Shown piece by piece: positions 63,818 to 64,000 of a DNA stretch of 64,000 nt. This stretch comes from a virus, in the IMG/VR virus record IMGVR_UViG_3300030099_006995, positions 1 through 64,000 of that record. The stretch is one strand, 5' to 3'. The notes under the pieces are model-generated. The model ran no database searches. It was not told the origin of the DNA and was given only the letters and a program-made list of their open reading frames with translations. The first letter of the stretch is position 1. Each line of letters begins with the position of its first letter. The translations under genes were made by a program, and so were the position numbers.

Positions 63818-64000
63818 TTAAGCAGCTCCTTCAGGAGGTGGGCCGCCAGGGCCTGGGGGCGGAGGAGGTCCACCCAGAGAGAACGGACCACTGGACCATT
63901 GCATGGCCCACTTCTTCAAGTTGTCCTGGTTATTAACTAGATCCCGGTTATTAGCGACAGCGCCGAACTCGCCATTGATGCCGCCGATCAACGCATCACC
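63818..64000 (-). CDS. Pro/Gly-tailed protein, C-terminus only (cut by window edge)
   Basis: Frame open from the right edge to TAA at 63818-63820. The visible 60 residues are GINGEFGAVANNRDLVNNQD, a helix (NLKKWAMQWSSG) and a poly-Pro/Gly end. The start lies beyond the window; probably another internal or tail protein of this unit. Confidence 0.6.
   Translation of the reverse strand, partial: GDALIGGINGEFGAVANNRDLVNNQDNLKKWAMQWSSGPFSLGGPPPPPGPGGPPPEGAA

Noticed and set aside
1-64000. Photosystem genes (psbA, psbD) or other classic cyanophage AMGs
   Set aside because: None of the translated frames matches them; only ferredoxin, CP12-like, NblA-like and PAPS-reductase-like candidates are present.
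55438-64000. Tape-measure, sheath or tube genes
   Set aside because: No protein of the expected length or repeat pattern is visible; absence within the window does not rule them out beyond its edges.

Overview
The window is most of the genome of a tailed double-stranded DNA phage of a cyanobacterium, most probably a phycobilisome-containing marine Synechococcus. Four observations point there. Moderately GC-rich, tightly packed genes with short ATGA and TGATG overlaps run from end to end. A portal, scaffold, capsid and terminase block is present. Auxiliary genes typical of cyanophages are present (plant-type ferredoxin, a CP12-like peptide, a possible NblA-like protein, a PAPS-reductase-family protein, ThyX). 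Several small secreted or membrane proteins resemble ones I know from cyanophages. I found no bacterial housekeeping gene apart from a tRNA-Ala(GGC) next to a tyrosine integrase. The gene that should sit at each end of the window is cut off.

Layout. Positions 1-6.6 kb (+) hold early genes: small proteins, a sliding-clamp-like protein, an SSB with two OB-like halves, a second acidic-tailed SSB-like protein, and a PD-(D/E)XK nuclease. 6.6-11 kb holds a fibre-like protein with a cupredoxin-like C-terminus, a divergent repressor with a 390-base control region, and a primase-helicase. 11.0-11.5 kb is non-coding and highly structured. 11.5-18.8 kb (+) holds nucleotide metabolism (dCMP deaminase, ThyX, a DUF5664/MazG-like protein), an HNH nuclease, a degenerate Dam-like protein and small proteins. 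18-24 kb (mostly -) holds a transglycosylase-like protein, an NblA-like candidate, HNH, a secreted barrel-like protein, an excisionase-like protein, the integrase, the putative attP repeats and the tRNA. 24-27.7 kb (-) is a run of small conserved proteins. 27.8-30.4 kb (+) is a holin-like pair, signal-peptide proteins and a ferredoxin. 30.4-45.6 kb (-) carries fibre, adhesin, internal and head proteins, ending in the major capsid gene. 45.6-50.7 kb (+) is an island with two LAGLIDADG proteins, the CP12-like gene and virion proteins. 50.7-64 kb (-) has a GH24-M15 endolysin, scaffold, portal, large terminase, a probable small terminase, internal virion proteins and the PAPS-reductase-family gene.

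How it works together. The repressor, integrase, excisionase-like protein and tRNA site suggest a phage able to integrate. Replication would use its own primase-helicase, clamp and SSBs; no DNA polymerase lies inside the window. Deoxynucleotide supply is supported by ThyX, dCMP deaminase and the MazG-like protein, and host carbon and light metabolism may be redirected by the CP12-like, ferredoxin and NblA-like proteins. No tape-measure, sheath or tube gene is recognisable; with several alanine/glycine-rich coiled-coil proteins beside portal and terminase, a short-tailed (podovirus-like) virion is possible but unproven.

A recurring TAGAAT-like hexamer lies 21-26 bases before many start codons on both strands and looks like the phage's main promoter element.
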